Part shown: positions 18,608 to 28,005 of the stretch, in pieces
Numbering within the stretch: position 1 is the stretch's first letter
Layout of the letters: each line of letters opens with the position of its first letter
Source: Chryseobacterium sp.
GTDB lineage: Bacteria; Bacteroidota; Bacteroidia; Flavobacteriales; Weeksellaceae
DNA length: 64,000 nt
Assembly: GCF_019236175.1 (NCBI RefSeq)
Contig: NZ_JAFAJM010000019.1
Coordinates: 186,001-250,000, forward strand
Direction of reading: 5' to 3'
Program-made: the position numbers and the translations under genes
The notes under the pieces: model-generated
What the model saw: the letters and a program-made list of their open reading frames with translations, nothing else
What the model was told of the DNA's origin: nothing
The model's database searches: none

Positions 18608-20995
18608 ATGAAACTAAAAGTTGGTATACTTTCACTTTCTGTATTTGCATATACAGGTTTCACCGCACAAAATATTCAGAATAACCCCGGCAGCAATCAC
18701 GGAAACAAATTCGAGCAGCTCGGCACTATTCTTCCTACACCAAACATTTACAGAACCGCTTCAGGAGCTCCGGGTCACGGATACTGGCAAAACAGGGCAG
18801 ATTATACTATCTCCGCCTACCTGGATGAAGATAAAAGAAATCTGAAAGGTTCTGAAACCATCACGTATCACAACAATTCTCCTGATGATCTGGATTATAT
18901 CTGGCTTCAGCTGGATGAAAACGAACATTCCACCATTAACAATGCGGGATTTGAGAGTTCAAGTGTCCTTAAGCCGTCTGTTACTGACCAGCAGCTTAAA
19001 GTAACCGAGCTTCCCGTCAAAGATAACGGATACGGAGTGATCCTTGAAAAGGTTACAGATGCTTCAGGCAGTCCTTTAAAGTACACGGTCAATAAAACCA
19101 TGATGCGTATCGATCTTCCGAAAGTACTGAAAAAAGGAGAAAAACTTACATTCAAAGTAGACTGGAACTACAACATTTCCAACAGAATGAAAATGGGCGG
19201 CCGCGGCGGCTATGAAAATTTCCCTGAAGACGGCAATGACCTGTACACGATGGCTCAATGGTATCCGAGAATGTGTGTTTACAGTGATTTCCACGGCTGG
19301 CAGAACCACCAGTTTACGGGAAGAGGTGAGTTTGCACTGGTATTCGGAGATTTTAAAGTTTCGATGAATGTTCCTGCAGACCATATCGTAGGCGGAACCG
19401 GTGAATGTAAAAATTATGATCAGGTATTAACTTCTGATCAGTTATCAAGATACCGAAGAGCGGAAAATGCCGGTGAACCGGTAGAAATTGTAACGCTGGA
19501 TGAAGCTAAAAAAGCGGAAAAAAATCATTCAAAGCAAAGAAAAACATGGGTTTTTGAAGCCAATAATGTAAGAGACTTTGCGTGGACTTCTTCAAGAAAA
19601 TTTGTCTGGGACGGCATGCGTGTCACCATCCCTGAAAATAATAATAAAGTAATGGCCATGAGTTTCTATCCCAAAGAATCTTATAACCTTTACAGAAAGT
19701 TTTCCACAAAAGCAGTAGCACATACCATTAAAACATATTCGGAATTCACCATTCCGTATCCTTATCCGGTAGCTCAGTCTGTAGAAGCAGCCAACGGAAT
19801 GGAATACCCGATGATCTGCTTTAATTTCGGAAGAACTGAAAAAGACGGAACTTATTCCGAAGCTACCAAGAACGGAATGATCGGGGTAGTGATCCATGAA
19901 GTAGGACACAACTTCTTCCCGATGATCATCAATTCCGATGAAAGACAATGGGCATGGATGGATGAAGGACTCAATACGTTCACCGAATATCTTACAGAAG
20001 AAAAATGGGATAACAAATTTCCTTCAAAAAGAGGGCCGGCCTGGACCATTGTAGACTATATGAAGCTTCCGAAAGACCAGCTGGAACCCATTATGAGCAA
20101 TTCTGAAAATATTGTTCAATACGGACCGAATGCTTACTCAAAACCGGCTACCGGTCTGAATATTCTTCGTGAAACCATTATGGGAAGAGAGCTTTTTGAT
20201 AAAGCATTTAAAACCTACGCCAAAAGATGGGCCTTTAAACATCCTGAACCTGCAGATTTATTCCGTACCATGGAAGATGCGAGCGGTGAGGATCTTGACT
20301 GGTTCTGGAGAGGATGGTTCTACGGAACAGATCCTGTAGATATTGCTATTGATAAAGTAACCGTATCCACTCCTAATCTGGAAACTGATCCTAAAGCTGC
20401 CGGAGAGATAAAATATCAGGTAGAAAAACCATTGGTCAACAGTTTCGAAGATCTATCAAAAATCAGAAACAGAGAAGATAAGAATATCACCTTCTATGTG
20501 GATAAAGATAAAGAAGCTCAGGATTTCTATTACAGATATGACAGAGGACAGGAAAAAGTGGATCTTAATAAAGACTACACCCTTAAAACAGAAGCTACCC
20601 TTCCTTTAGAAGCTAAAGATAAAGAGAAGTTCAAAAATATTACGGCTTATCAAATTGACTTTGCCAATAAAGGCGGGCTGGTAATGCCTATCATTCTTGA
20701 ATTCACCTTTGAAGACGGTTCAAAATTATATGATAAATCATCTGCCCAGATCTGGAGACTTAATGAACAGAAAGTGTCAAAGACGTATTATTTTGACAAA
20801 AAACTAAAGTCTATCCAGCTGGATCCGATGAGAGAGACAGCCGATATTGATACTTCGAATAATTTATGGAGCAGCAATGCAGGGAATAACGAGGTTTCAA
20901 AATTCCAGCTCTTTAAACAAAAACAGGAAGGAACTTCTGCAAGAGGAAGTTCCAACGGAAAAGTGAACCCGATGCAGGCGGCAGGAAAAGGCTGA
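18608..20995 (+). CDS. M1 family zinc metallopeptidase (secreted aminopeptidase-like)
   Basis: A 795-residue protein with an N-terminal signal peptide (VGILSLSVFAYTGFTAQN). It has the gluzincin motif HEVGH near residue 430, followed about 20 residues later by WAWMDEGLNTFTEYL, which supplies the third zinc ligand. The GxMEN-type exopeptidase signature is replaced by EAANGMEYPMI, as in the bacterial M1 subgroup. It probably cleaves peptides in the periplasm or outside the cell. The C-terminus is low-complexity (RGSSNGKVNPMQAAGKG). It has its own promoter and terminator. Confidence 0.93.
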   Translation: MKLKVGILSLSVFAYTGFTAQNIQNNPGSNHGNKFEQLGTILPTPNIYRTASGAPGHGYWQNRADYTISAYLDEDKRNLKGSETITYHNNSPDDLDYIWLQLDENEHSTINNAGFESSSVLKPSVTDQQLKVTELPVKDNGYGVILEKVTDASGSPLKYTVNKTMMRIDLPKVLKKGEKLTFKVDWNYNISNRMKMGGRGGYENFPEDGNDLYTMAQWYPRMCVYSDFHGWQNHQFTGRGEFALVFGDFKVSMNVPADHIVGGTGECKNYDQVLTSDQLSRYRRAENAGEPVEIVTLDEAKKAEKNHSKQRKTWVFEANNVRDFAWTSSRKFVWDGMRVTIPENNNKVMAMSFYPKESYNLYRKFSTKAVAHTIKTYSEFTIPYPYPVAQSVEAANGMEYPMICFNFGRTEKDGTYSEATKNGMIGVVIHEVGHNFFPMIINSDERQWAWMDEGLNTFTEYLTEEKWDNKFPSKRGPAWTIVDYMKLPKDQLEPIMSNSENIVQYGPNAYSKPATGLNILRETIMGRELFDKAFKTYAKRWAFKHPEPADLFRTMEDASGEDLDWFWRGWFYGTDPVDIAIDKVTVSTPNLETDPKAAGEIKYQVEKPLVNSFEDLSKIRNREDKNITFYVDKDKEAQDFYYRYDRGQEKVDLNKDYTLKTEATLPLEAKDKEKFKNITAYQIDFANKGGLVMPIILEFTFEDGSKLYDKSSAQIWRLNEQKVSKTYYFDKKLKSIQLDPMRETADIDTSNNLWSSNAGNNEVSKFQLFKQKQEGTSARGSSNGKVNPMQAAGKG

Positions 20996-21049
20996 TCTCA
21001 TCATAAAAACACTGATCCTTTCCGGAGGATAAACCAATCTAAATCATAT

Positions 21050-21078
21050 AAAGTTCACCACAACGGTGAACTTTTTCT
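21050..21078 (+). terminator. Terminator of the M1 peptidase gene
   Basis: AAAGTTCACC pairs with GGTGAACTTT around a 5-base loop, followed by a T-rich run. Confidence 0.85.
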
Positions 21079-21422
21079 TTTTTTTAGCCTGAAAGCGACA
21101 GGAAAAATCTCAAAATCAAAAGGTTATAACTTTTATATTCTCCCCCACAACCTATTCCCCAAAAATACGTTACCTATTATATTGATTCTGAAATAAAAAA
21201 CCGTAAAGCAGGAAACAGATATCGCAGACAGAACAATGCTCCCTGAATATATTCAATAATACACTGATTGCCAGAATACAAATAGTTTAAAAAAAACATA
21301 TTTTTATTCACCATAGTTGGAATAAAAAATTTATCTTTGATGATACTTATACACACCAGATTGTCAAAACCCTGATTGACTTTAAATGTTCAGGAATTGT
21401 ACACATCAAATATTATTTAACT
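21079..21422 (+). promoter_or_regulatory. Leader region of the double-glycine peptide gene
   Basis: About 340 bp without a recognisable gene. It contains an exact -7 type box TATCTTTG at 21332-21339, which would give a leader of about 75 bases before the small peptide ATG at 21423. The best upstream TTG (21317-21319) is only 12 bp away, closer than usual. Confidence 0.4.
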
Positions 21423-21557
21423 ATGAAAAATGCAAAATTATTAAGCAGAGATGCTCAGAAATCCATCAACGGAGGAGCTGTAGGACGTTTTTGTTGCGAA
21501 TACAATTACAAAGGACAATGTATTCTTTGGATTGGTCCGGGACAATCTTGTCCATAA
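21423..21557 (+). CDS. Small bacteriocin-like peptide with double-glycine leader
   Basis: A 44-residue ORF too short for routine calling. The leader reads MKNAKLLSRDAQKSINGG and ends in GG at residues 17-18, the cleavage signal recognised by C39 peptidase/ABC exporters. The mature part would be 26 residues with four cysteines (Cys24, Cys25, Cys33, Cys43) and Trp36. The LSRxxxKSINGG leader form is common in Chryseobacterium peptides annotated as bacteriocin-like. A 22-bp palindromic terminator follows directly, and a LytTR-type two-component system lies next door, convergent. No exporter is encoded nearby. It could be a bacteriocin, a signal or another small secreted peptide. Confidence 0.75.
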   Translation: MKNAKLLSRDAQKSINGGAVGRFCCEYNYKGQCILWIGPGQSCP

Positions 21558-21584
21558 TCAATCCCTCTCATGACAATCAGAATA

Positions 21585-21606
21585 AAAGCCGGAAATTTCC
21601 GGCTTT
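21585..21606. terminator. Palindromic terminator between peptide gene and response regulator
   Basis: A perfect 22-bp palindrome (AAAGCCGGAAA and its complement) sits between the convergent genes. Confidence 0.75.
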
Positions 21607-21616
21607 GTTATTATTC

Positions 21617-22315
21617 TTAACTTAAATATTCTTTTACATTCTGCTTATAGGTTCTTCCCAAGGGCAGCTGTTCTCCGGTTTTCAGGTATACATGACCGGA
21701 GTCATAAGAACTGATATGTCCGGATAATACAATATAAGATTTATGAATTCTGATAAAACCGAAGTTCTGAAATTTTTCTTCAAAATTGGACATCCTGTCG
21801 AGAATCATATATTTTTTCAACGGCGTCATAAGTACAATATATTCTCCAAAACCCTGTATCCAAAGAATATCTTTCAGAAAAACCTTGTTCATCACATAAT
21901 TGGATTTAAACATAATATAGTCTTCCTCAAGGCGGTTACCTGCAGTATTTTTAAACTGAAGAAAATCTTTAGCTTTATTCACTGCCTTTTTAAAAGTCTC
22001 AAAATCCACAGGTTTTACAAGATAATGAACGACGTCCAGCTCAAATGCTTTCACCGCATATTTTGACTCAAGAGTAAGAAAAATACATAACGGCCGTTCC
22101 GGGAGCTGCTGCAAAAGCTCTACTCCGTTTATTCGTGGCATATTGATATCAAAAACAACGAGATCAACCTTATTTTCCCTGAGAAAGGACAACGCTTCTT
22201 CCGGATTCTGAAATGAAGCCAGCAGCTCCACTCCTTCAAGCTGGGCACAATATTGTTTTACAAGCTGCAATGCAGGATATTCATCATCTACATTAACGAT
22301 AGTCAGATTAGCCAT
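21617..22315 (-). CDS. LytTR-family response regulator
   Basis: A 232-residue regulator. The N-terminal receiver domain has acidic residues in IVNVDDEYPA, the phospho-acceptor Asp in LVVFDINMPRINGVELL, and the conserved Lys in YLVKPVDFETF. The C-terminal LytTR DNA-binding domain (KDILWIQGFGEYIVLMT ... FIRIHKSYIVLSGHISS ... LPLGRTYKQNVKEYL) completes it. The gene start overlaps the end of the histidine kinase gene by 8 bp, so the pair is translationally coupled. LytTR regulators in other phyla control bacteriocin and competence genes, which is suggestive given the adjacent GG-leader peptide. Confidence 0.94.
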   Translation of the reverse strand: MANLTIVNVDDEYPALQLVKQYCAQLEGVELLASFQNPEEALSFLRENKVDLVVFDINMPRINGVELLQQLPERPLCIFLTLESKYAVKAFELDVVHYLVKPVDFETFKKAVNKAKDFLQFKNTAGNRLEEDYIMFKSNYVMNKVFLKDILWIQGFGEYIVLMTPLKKYMILDRMSNFEEKFQNFGFIRIHKSYIVLSGHISSYDSGHVYLKTGEQLPLGRTYKQNVKEYLS

Positions 22316-23420
22316 TGATATTAATTTTTAAAACAATTTTATACCGGTCATCATCTTCCGGTCCGGAATAAAACTCATATTGATTTACATAGAACTTGTT
22401 CAGTATATGAACAACCGCTTCATTTCCCAGCCCCTGATATCCGGTTTCAACAGGTTCTGTCCTGTATTTCCCGACAGTGTTTATAATTTTAAAATATAAT
22501 ACTGAACGCTCCATTCCACAGTATAACCTTATAAAACTATGTTCCTCCTCTCCTATTGCAGAATGTTTTAATGCATTTTCAAATAGAGTAAACAATAGAG
22601 AAGGCGGAATTTCCACAATATCAAATTCATCCAGATCCTTAATATCCAGCATAATATCCAGCCGGTTATTATATTTAAGCTGGTATAAAGCAGCCAGTGC
22701 TTTCAGTGAAGAAAATTCCTGGGAAACACTTATTTTTTCTTTTCCGCTGTCGTAAATAATGTATTGTAAAAGTTTACTGAGCTGCAGAATAGAATCCGGT
22801 GTTTTCTCCGAATGGGTAAAGCTATTGGCATACATATTATTCAGAGTATTCAGCAAAAAATGAGGATTCAGCTTGGATTTTAAGAGATCAAGATAAAGCT
22901 GTTCTTTTTCTTCTCCAAGATCTATCACATTCTGTTCTATCAGAAATTTGTCTTTGGTAATTCCCAAAAATGAAGCGACGAGAATCACGATGCCCTGAGA
23001 AATATATACATTGTAGAGAAAACCCACATGATAGCCTTCCCGGCTGAAATCCATAGTAAAAACAGCTGGTTCCCAAAGAATTCTAAAAAGACTGGACACC
23101 AGAAAACAAATTAAAGCATAGAGAATAAACTCCGGATATTTATTGGATAAGTAGAAATGAGGAACCAGATAATAATACACCAGATAATAGATTCCGATAT
23201 TGAAAAAAGTATTCAAAATAATACTCCAGACTAATTCCGCAGCGTCCAGGAAGTAGTTTTCGGTGAAGTAAGTGATCAAAATGAAGATAAAAAGAAAAAA
23301 AATATGCTGAAAACTCAACAAAAACTTCCAGCGATACTCCATAAGGCTTTTCAGAATTTTACCATTAAATAAAATCCTGATAATCAGTAATATAATAATA
23401 AAATTAATGATTAAAAACAT
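22308..23420 (-). CDS. LytS/YehU-type sensor histidine kinase
   Basis: A 370-residue kinase. The N-terminal half holds about five membrane helices (residues 1-150). The cytoplasmic half carries the His_kinase motif LKSKLNPHFLLNTLNNMY, with the phosphorylated His in NPHFLLN, and a degenerate HATPase region (IPPSLLFTLFENALKHS). It would phosphorylate the overlapping response regulator. The ligand is unknown, and no extracellular sensor domain is evident beyond the membrane bundle. Confidence 0.93.
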   Translation of the reverse strand: MFLIINFIIILLIIRILFNGKILKSLMEYRWKFLLSFQHIFFLFIFILITYFTENYFLDAAELVWSIILNTFFNIGIYYLVYYYLVPHFYLSNKYPEFILYALICFLVSSLFRILWEPAVFTMDFSREGYHVGFLYNVYISQGIVILVASFLGITKDKFLIEQNVIDLGEEKEQLYLDLLKSKLNPHFLLNTLNNMYANSFTHSEKTPDSILQLSKLLQYIIYDSGKEKISVSQEFSSLKALAALYQLKYNNRLDIMLDIKDLDEFDIVEIPPSLLFTLFENALKHSAIGEEEHSFIRLYCGMERSVLYFKIINTVGKYRTEPVETGYQGLGNEAVVHILNKFYVNQYEFYSGPEDDDRYKIVLKINING

Positions 23421-23535
23421 AACTCATACCCTGTTTTGACACGTATCAAATATAATATCTTTTTATCTCAAAATGCAGTTCGTTGATAAAAACTGTCATT
23501 GATTGAAAAATTCAAAAGCCGCTTCTTCTAATAAA

Positions 23536-23543
23536 TATATTTG
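23536..23543 (+). promoter_or_regulatory. Putative -7 box for the DUF2490-citrate-transporter operon
   Basis: TATATTTG matches TAnnTTTG exactly, 28 bp before the preferred ATG 23572. No well-spaced upstream TTG was found. Confidence 0.45.
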
Positions 23544-23571
23544 AGAAACTACAATGTTAATCAAATATTAT

Positions 23572-24258
23572 ATGAAGCTTAAAATAAAATTAATCCTCAT
23601 TTTTTTATGCATTCTTTTCCACAATACTTTCTTGAAAGGGCAAAGTATTGATAATTACAATATGTGGTATCAGTACATCATGAATGCAAAGCTGAGTGAT
23701 AAAACTACTTTAACGGCTCTTTCGCAATACAGGTCTTTTGATCTGGGCGGAGACGGCAGATTATTCCTGGCCAATGCTTATCTAGAATATGAAGTAGCTC
23801 CCGGAGTTGAACCCGGTGCAGGAGCTATGTTTCTGGTCTTAAATTCATACAATTCCAAAAAAGAAAAGGTCACCCGATATGAAACCAGACCTTTTCAACA
23901 GGTGACTTTAACAGGGCATATCGGCAGAACTCTACTCAATCACCGGTTCCGGGTAGAAGAGCGTTTCCTGAACAATCCTGAAGAATTTAAGGTAAGGCTG
24001 AGATATCTTCTCTCAATGAGAATTCCATTTGGAAAGGTCGGAAAATATTATGGTATTTTAAAAAATGAAATCCGTATCAATGCCACCAAAACAGATATCT
24101 TCGACAGCAACCGTATTACGGCAGGGCTTGGTATAAAACTCAGCAAAACCTCCGCTATTGAACTTGCTTTTATCAATCAGCTCGGAAGCTTCAGGACAGA
24201 CAATTATGCCTATATCGGATTCCGGAATTCCTTCGACTGGAGAAAGAAAAATCAATAA
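23572..24258 (+). CDS. DUF2490 outer-membrane-like protein
   Basis: A 228-residue protein with a signal peptide (LIFLCILFHNTFLKGQS), then a small beta-barrel-like sequence: NMWYQYIMNAKLSDKTTLTALSQYRSFD, RFRVEERFLNN, an alternating hydrophobic pattern and a terminal FRNSFDWRKKNQ. These are features of the DUF2490 group. Function is unknown, and it may form a porin for the adjacent transporters. A second in-frame ATG at 23554 is possible. It begins a tightly spaced plus-strand run of four genes. Confidence 0.75.
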   Translation: MKLKIKLILIFLCILFHNTFLKGQSIDNYNMWYQYIMNAKLSDKTTLTALSQYRSFDLGGDGRLFLANAYLEYEVAPGVEPGAGAMFLVLNSYNSKKEKVTRYETRPFQQVTLTGHIGRTLLNHRFRVEERFLNNPEEFKVRLRYLLSMRIPFGKVGKYYGILKNEIRINATKTDIFDSNRITAGLGIKLSKTSAIELAFINQLGSFRTDNYAYIGFRNSFDWRKKNQ

Positions 24259-24287
24259 ACACCATTACCCAATTATATATAAAAACT

Positions 24288-25574
24288 ATGCTTACATTTC
24301 TCGGCTTTTTAATGATTTTTATTTTCATGATCCTCATCATGAACAAGAAACTGACTCCGCTTACCGCTCTCGTTCTCGTTCCTGTACTGATTGCCGTGAT
24401 CGCAGGATTCGGGCCCGATCTGGGAAAAATGATGAAAGAAGGAGTAAAAGAAATAGCACTTACCGGAGTTATGCTGATCTTTGCCATCCTGTATTTCAGT
24501 CTGATGATTGATACAGGGCTCTTTGAACCTCTCGTCAATGCTATTCTGAAAGCGGTAGGTGATAATCCGGTAAAAACAACCATCGGAACTGCTATTCTGA
24601 CAACACTGGTTTCTTTAGACGGTGACGGTTCTTCTACCTATATTATTGTAGTTGCAGCCCTGCTTCCGCTGTATAAAAAACAGGGTATGAATCCTCTTAT
24701 CCTTACCTGTATCATTATGCTGGCCGGAGGAATTATGAACATTCTGCCGTGGGGCGGGCCTACTGCAAGGGTAATGAGCTCACTTAAACTGGGACATACG
24801 GAAATATTTGTCCCTATGATTCCGGTCATGCTGATCGGGCTGGGCTGGGTCATTATTGTGGCCTATATTCTGGGGGTACGTGAGAAAAAAAGAATCAGCA
24901 AACACGGAAAATATACACTCTACAGCGGTCAGGATATTGCCGGGGAAAATGATCCGGCCTTACGCCGCCCGAAATTAATCATCATCAATCTGATTCTTAC
25001 CATTATCCTTTTAGGAGTCATGATTCTTGATATTATTCCTTTGGGAATTGCTTTTATGATTGCCTTCTGTATTGCGTCTGTCATCAACTATCCGAAACTG
25101 AAAGACCAGCAGAAGATTATGTCAAAACATGCCGGAAATGCACTGTCTGTAGCAGGAATGATCTTTGGAGCCGGAATTTTTACGGGCATCTTAAATGGTA
25201 CCGGAATTATGAGCTCCATGGGAAACAGTATTATAGACATTATCCCCAAAAGCTGGGGAAGCTATCTGAATATTATTACCGCTATTTTTAGCGTTCCGTT
25301 AACCTTTTTTCTTACCAATGATGCTTACTATTTTGGAATATTGCCTGTCATTACTGCTACAGGTCATCAACTGGGTATTTCCCCGGATATTTTAGGACGT
25401 GCCAGTCTTGTGGGACAGGCCTCTCACTTACTGAGCCCTTTGGTTCCTTCAACATATTTGCTGGTCTCACTGGCCGGAGTAGAATTTTCGGATCACCTGA
25501 AATTCACTTTAAAATGGGCCATCGGATCTTCTGTTGTGATGTTACTGGGAGCATTGGTCCTTGGTATTATATAA
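24288..25574 (+). CDS. CitMHS-family citrate/proton-type transporter
   Basis: A 428-residue inner-membrane transporter with about twelve hydrophobic segments. Family-type motifs are present: LTPLTALVLVPVLIAVIAGFG at the start, SLDGDGSSTYIIVVAALLPLYK, GGIMNILPWGGPTARVMSSL, and LTNDAYYFGILPVI. CitMHS proteins carry citrate, often complexed with Mg or Ca, or similar carboxylates. It starts 29 bp after the DUF2490 gene and precedes a second carboxylate-type symporter, so the operon looks dedicated to organic acid uptake. Confidence 0.93.
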   Translation: MLTFLGFLMIFIFMILIMNKKLTPLTALVLVPVLIAVIAGFGPDLGKMMKEGVKEIALTGVMLIFAILYFSLMIDTGLFEPLVNAILKAVGDNPVKTTIGTAILTTLVSLDGDGSSTYIIVVAALLPLYKKQGMNPLILTCIIMLAGGIMNILPWGGPTARVMSSLKLGHTEIFVPMIPVMLIGLGWVIIVAYILGVREKKRISKHGKYTLYSGQDIAGENDPALRRPKLIIINLILTIILLGVMILDIIPLGIAFMIAFCIASVINYPKLKDQQKIMSKHAGNALSVAGMIFGAGIFTGILNGTGIMSSMGNSIIDIIPKSWGSYLNIITAIFSVPLTFFLTNDAYYFGILPVITATGHQLGISPDILGRASLVGQASHLLSPLVPSTYLLVSLAGVEFSDHLKFTLKWAIGSSVVMLLGALVLGII

Positions 25575-25616
25575 GGTTATTTCTGTAAATTTCGTATTCT
25601 TATCATACAAAAGACT

Positions 25617-26816
25617 ATGGTGAAGCCTTTATTTAAGCAAAGAACCTTTACAGATTCCTATTTAAGGAACCTTACCCTATATGTATTCACAGCAATTATC
25701 TGCGGAGCATTAACGGGATATTATTTTCCGGAGACCGGCCGGCATCTGGAAAAAGTAAGCACTTATTTTTTTATGCTCCTTGAAATTTTAATTGTTCCGG
25801 TTATATTCATCGCCGTTACGTATGGAGTAAGTTATATTTTCAGTATTAAAAATGCTTTCAGGATTGTGGGTCAGATGATTTTATATTTTTTGATCATCAC
25901 TTCTGTCAGTACTTTATTAGGAATGGCTTCCGGGCTTCTTTTAAAACCGGGAGCCGATACGGGTATTAGCCTTAGTACCATTCATAAAAGTCTGCCCGAA
26001 CGGTTTCTGTCTAAAGCCACCAATCCTTTACATGTCAGCAATTATGTTATTTTATTGCTATTATCCATTTCTGCGGGTATCGCTATCGGGCTTTCCAGAG
26101 GAAAAGATAAAATCCTTCGTGTACTGGATGAGGGGAAAAACCTGTTTTTTAAACTTATCAAATACGTTTATATTTTTCTTCCGGTCGTTATTTTCTGCAA
26201 TATCGCTTATGCGATATCTGTGTATGGAATAAATACGTTATTACCTTTAAGTAAAATAGTGGCTACCGTATACCTTACGAGTCTTTTTTTTATTTTCGGA
26301 ATACTGGGCGTGGTGACGGCTTACTTTAAAATTAATCTCTGGGACTTTCTGATCAGTATCAAAGAGGAAATTATTCTGGTAGTGGCCACCTCTTCTTCCA
26401 AAACGGCTTTTCCGATGATTTTTGATAAAATGGAATCACAGGGTTATGACCGGAAGATTCTTCGTTTCGTAATTCCTCTCGGGTATAATTTCAATCTGGC
26501 AGGAGCATGCATTTATCTGTCCATATCATGTATTTTCCTTGTTCAGTTTTATAATATTTCTCTTAGTATACAGGATTATTTCTGGCTTTTCATCATTATA
26601 TCCATTGCTTCCAAAACCGCTTCCGGTGTTCCGGGATCAGGTTTTCTGGCTCTTATGTTTACCCTGAGCCGGTTCGGAAAAATTCCGGCTACAGATCTGG
26701 CACTGCTCTACAGTATAGACCGCTTTATGAATGAGGCCCGGTCTGTCACCAATTTCATTGGCATCACTATCTCTGCTGCCATTATTTCTAAACTTAACCA
26801 AAATACAACTCCTTAA
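25617..26816 (+). CDS. Dicarboxylate/amino acid:cation symporter (SDF family)
   Basis: A 399-residue membrane protein of the DAACS group (glutamate/aspartate/C4-dicarboxylate carriers). Indicators are TSSSKTAFPMIFDKM (the serine-rich HP1 region), GYNFNLAGACIYLSI (the NMDGT-like helix 7) and SKTASGVPGSGFLALMF (HP2). The N-terminus has MLLEILIVPVIFIAVTYGV. It lies 42 bp after the citrate transporter gene and 3 bp before the TerC gene, in one operon. Confidence 0.93.
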   Translation: MVKPLFKQRTFTDSYLRNLTLYVFTAIICGALTGYYFPETGRHLEKVSTYFFMLLEILIVPVIFIAVTYGVSYIFSIKNAFRIVGQMILYFLIITSVSTLLGMASGLLLKPGADTGISLSTIHKSLPERFLSKATNPLHVSNYVILLLLSISAGIAIGLSRGKDKILRVLDEGKNLFFKLIKYVYIFLPVVIFCNIAYAISVYGINTLLPLSKIVATVYLTSLFFIFGILGVVTAYFKINLWDFLISIKEEIILVVATSSSKTAFPMIFDKMESQGYDRKILRFVIPLGYNFNLAGACIYLSISCIFLVQFYNISLSIQDYFWLFIIISIASKTASGVPGSGFLALMFTLSRFGKIPATDLALLYSIDRFMNEARSVTNFIGITISAAIISKLNQNTTP

Positions 26817-26819
26817 AAA

Positions 26820-27611
26820 ATGATACTTCCTGATTTTTCACATCTTCTCACCGATATCCTTCAAAACCCTACAAAATCTATGGCTATTGTTGCCAATCTG
26901 ATTCTTATTGAAAGCCTGCTTTCCGTAGACAATGCCGCAGTACTGGCTACCATTGTTATGGATCTCCCGGAACACCAAAGAAAAAGAGCCCTGAAATACG
27001 GAATTCTCGGCGCTTATATTTTCCGCGGGCTGGCTCTTATTTTTGCTTCCGTCCTGATTTCCGTATGGTGGCTGAAACCACTGGGAGGTATTTACCTGCT
27101 GTACATCTCTCTTGACTGGTTCATCAAAAAAATTAAAAATAAAGGTCAGGAAGATGATCAGGAAGAAAATCCCGATAAAGAATCCAGCTGGCTGTACCGG
27201 AATTCTATTGGTCTCTTGGGTCAGTTTTGGGCTACTGTCGCTTTGGTAGAAGTAATGGATCTTGCTTTTTCTATAGATAATGTATTTGCGGCTGTCGCTT
27301 TTTCAGATAATCTGCTGCTGATTACCCTTGGGGTTTTCATCGGAATTCTGGCGATGAGATTTATCGCTCAGTGGTTTGTCCGTCTGATGCAGCAATTTCC
27401 TTTTCTGGAAACTGCGGCATTTATTGTCATTGCCGTTTTGGGAATCAAGCTCAGCCTTTCTTTATATGAACATTTCTACCCTGCTTCCGCATTCGCTCGT
27501 TTTCTGGGGGGCCATACCATGGAAATACTGGTGTCAACTTTTACAGTTCTTCTGTTCCTCGTACCCGTCATCACCAGTTATCTTTTCGGATTCCCGGCGC
27601 GTAAAAAATAA
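26820..27611 (+). CDS. TerC-family integral membrane protein
   Basis: A 263-residue protein with seven or eight membrane helices and the TerC acidic motifs: LIESLLSVDNAAVLATIV in the first helix, and LVEVMDLAFSIDNVFAAVAFSD in the second half. Members protect against tellurite or export manganese. A Lys/Glu-rich cytosolic loop (KNKGQEDDQEENPDKESS) separates the halves. It follows the symporter gene with a 3-bp gap and ends 115 bp before groES. Confidence 0.92.
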   Translation: MILPDFSHLLTDILQNPTKSMAIVANLILIESLLSVDNAAVLATIVMDLPEHQRKRALKYGILGAYIFRGLALIFASVLISVWWLKPLGGIYLLYISLDWFIKKIKNKGQEDDQEENPDKESSWLYRNSIGLLGQFWATVALVEVMDLAFSIDNVFAAVAFSDNLLLITLGVFIGILAMRFIAQWFVRLMQQFPFLETAAFIVIAVLGIKLSLSLYEHFYPASAFARFLGGHTMEILVSTFTVLLFLVPVITSYLFGFPARKK

Positions 27612-27678
27612 TTTTTCTGCCAAATTTTCACATTCTAAAATAAAAGTCTGCCATTTCAGCCACTGCTGTCTCATGGCA

Positions 27679-27686
27679 TACATTTA
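27679..27686 (+). promoter_or_regulatory. Candidate promoter element upstream of groES
   Basis: TACATTTA, one base from TAnnTTTG, lies 41 bp before the groES ATG, directly after TGGCA. The surrounding region has no obvious CIRCE repeat. Confidence 0.3.
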
Positions 27687-27726
27687 GAGAATTACAAGAC
27701 AGAAATAATTAAAAAATAAATATATT

Positions 27727-28005
27727 ATGTCAGTAAACTTTAAACCATTGGCAGACAGAGTTCTGGTAGAGCCAATCGCAGCAGAAACTAAAACAGCTTC
27801 AGGTATTATCATCCCGGATACTGCAAAGGAAAAGCCGCAAGAAGGTACTGTAGTGGCAGTAGGCCCAGGTAAAAAAGACGAGCCTACAACAGTTCAGGTA
27901 GGTGACAAAGTTCTTTATGGAAAATATTCAGGTTCTGAATTGAAATTAGAAGGTAAAGATTACTTAATCGTAAGAGAAGCTGACTTACTAGGAATTATAG
28001 GGTAA
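27727..28005 (+). CDS. groES: Co-chaperonin GroES
   Basis: A 92-residue cap of the GroEL folding chamber. It has the usual start [38 protein letters not shown] (the mobile loop) and ends in [14 protein letters not shown]. The gene would normally be directly joined to groEL, but a small four-helix-bundle gene lies between them, starting within about 30 bp of the groES stop. Confidence 0.97.
   Translation: MSVNFKPLADRVLVEPIAAETKTASGIIIPDTAKEKPQEGTVVAVGPGKKDEPTTVQVGDKVLYGKYSGSELKLEGKDYLIVREADLLGIIG

Noticed and set aside
27660..27700. Sigma-54-type promoter (TGGCA ... ) before groES
   Set aside because: Only TGGCA matches; the second half of the consensus is missing.
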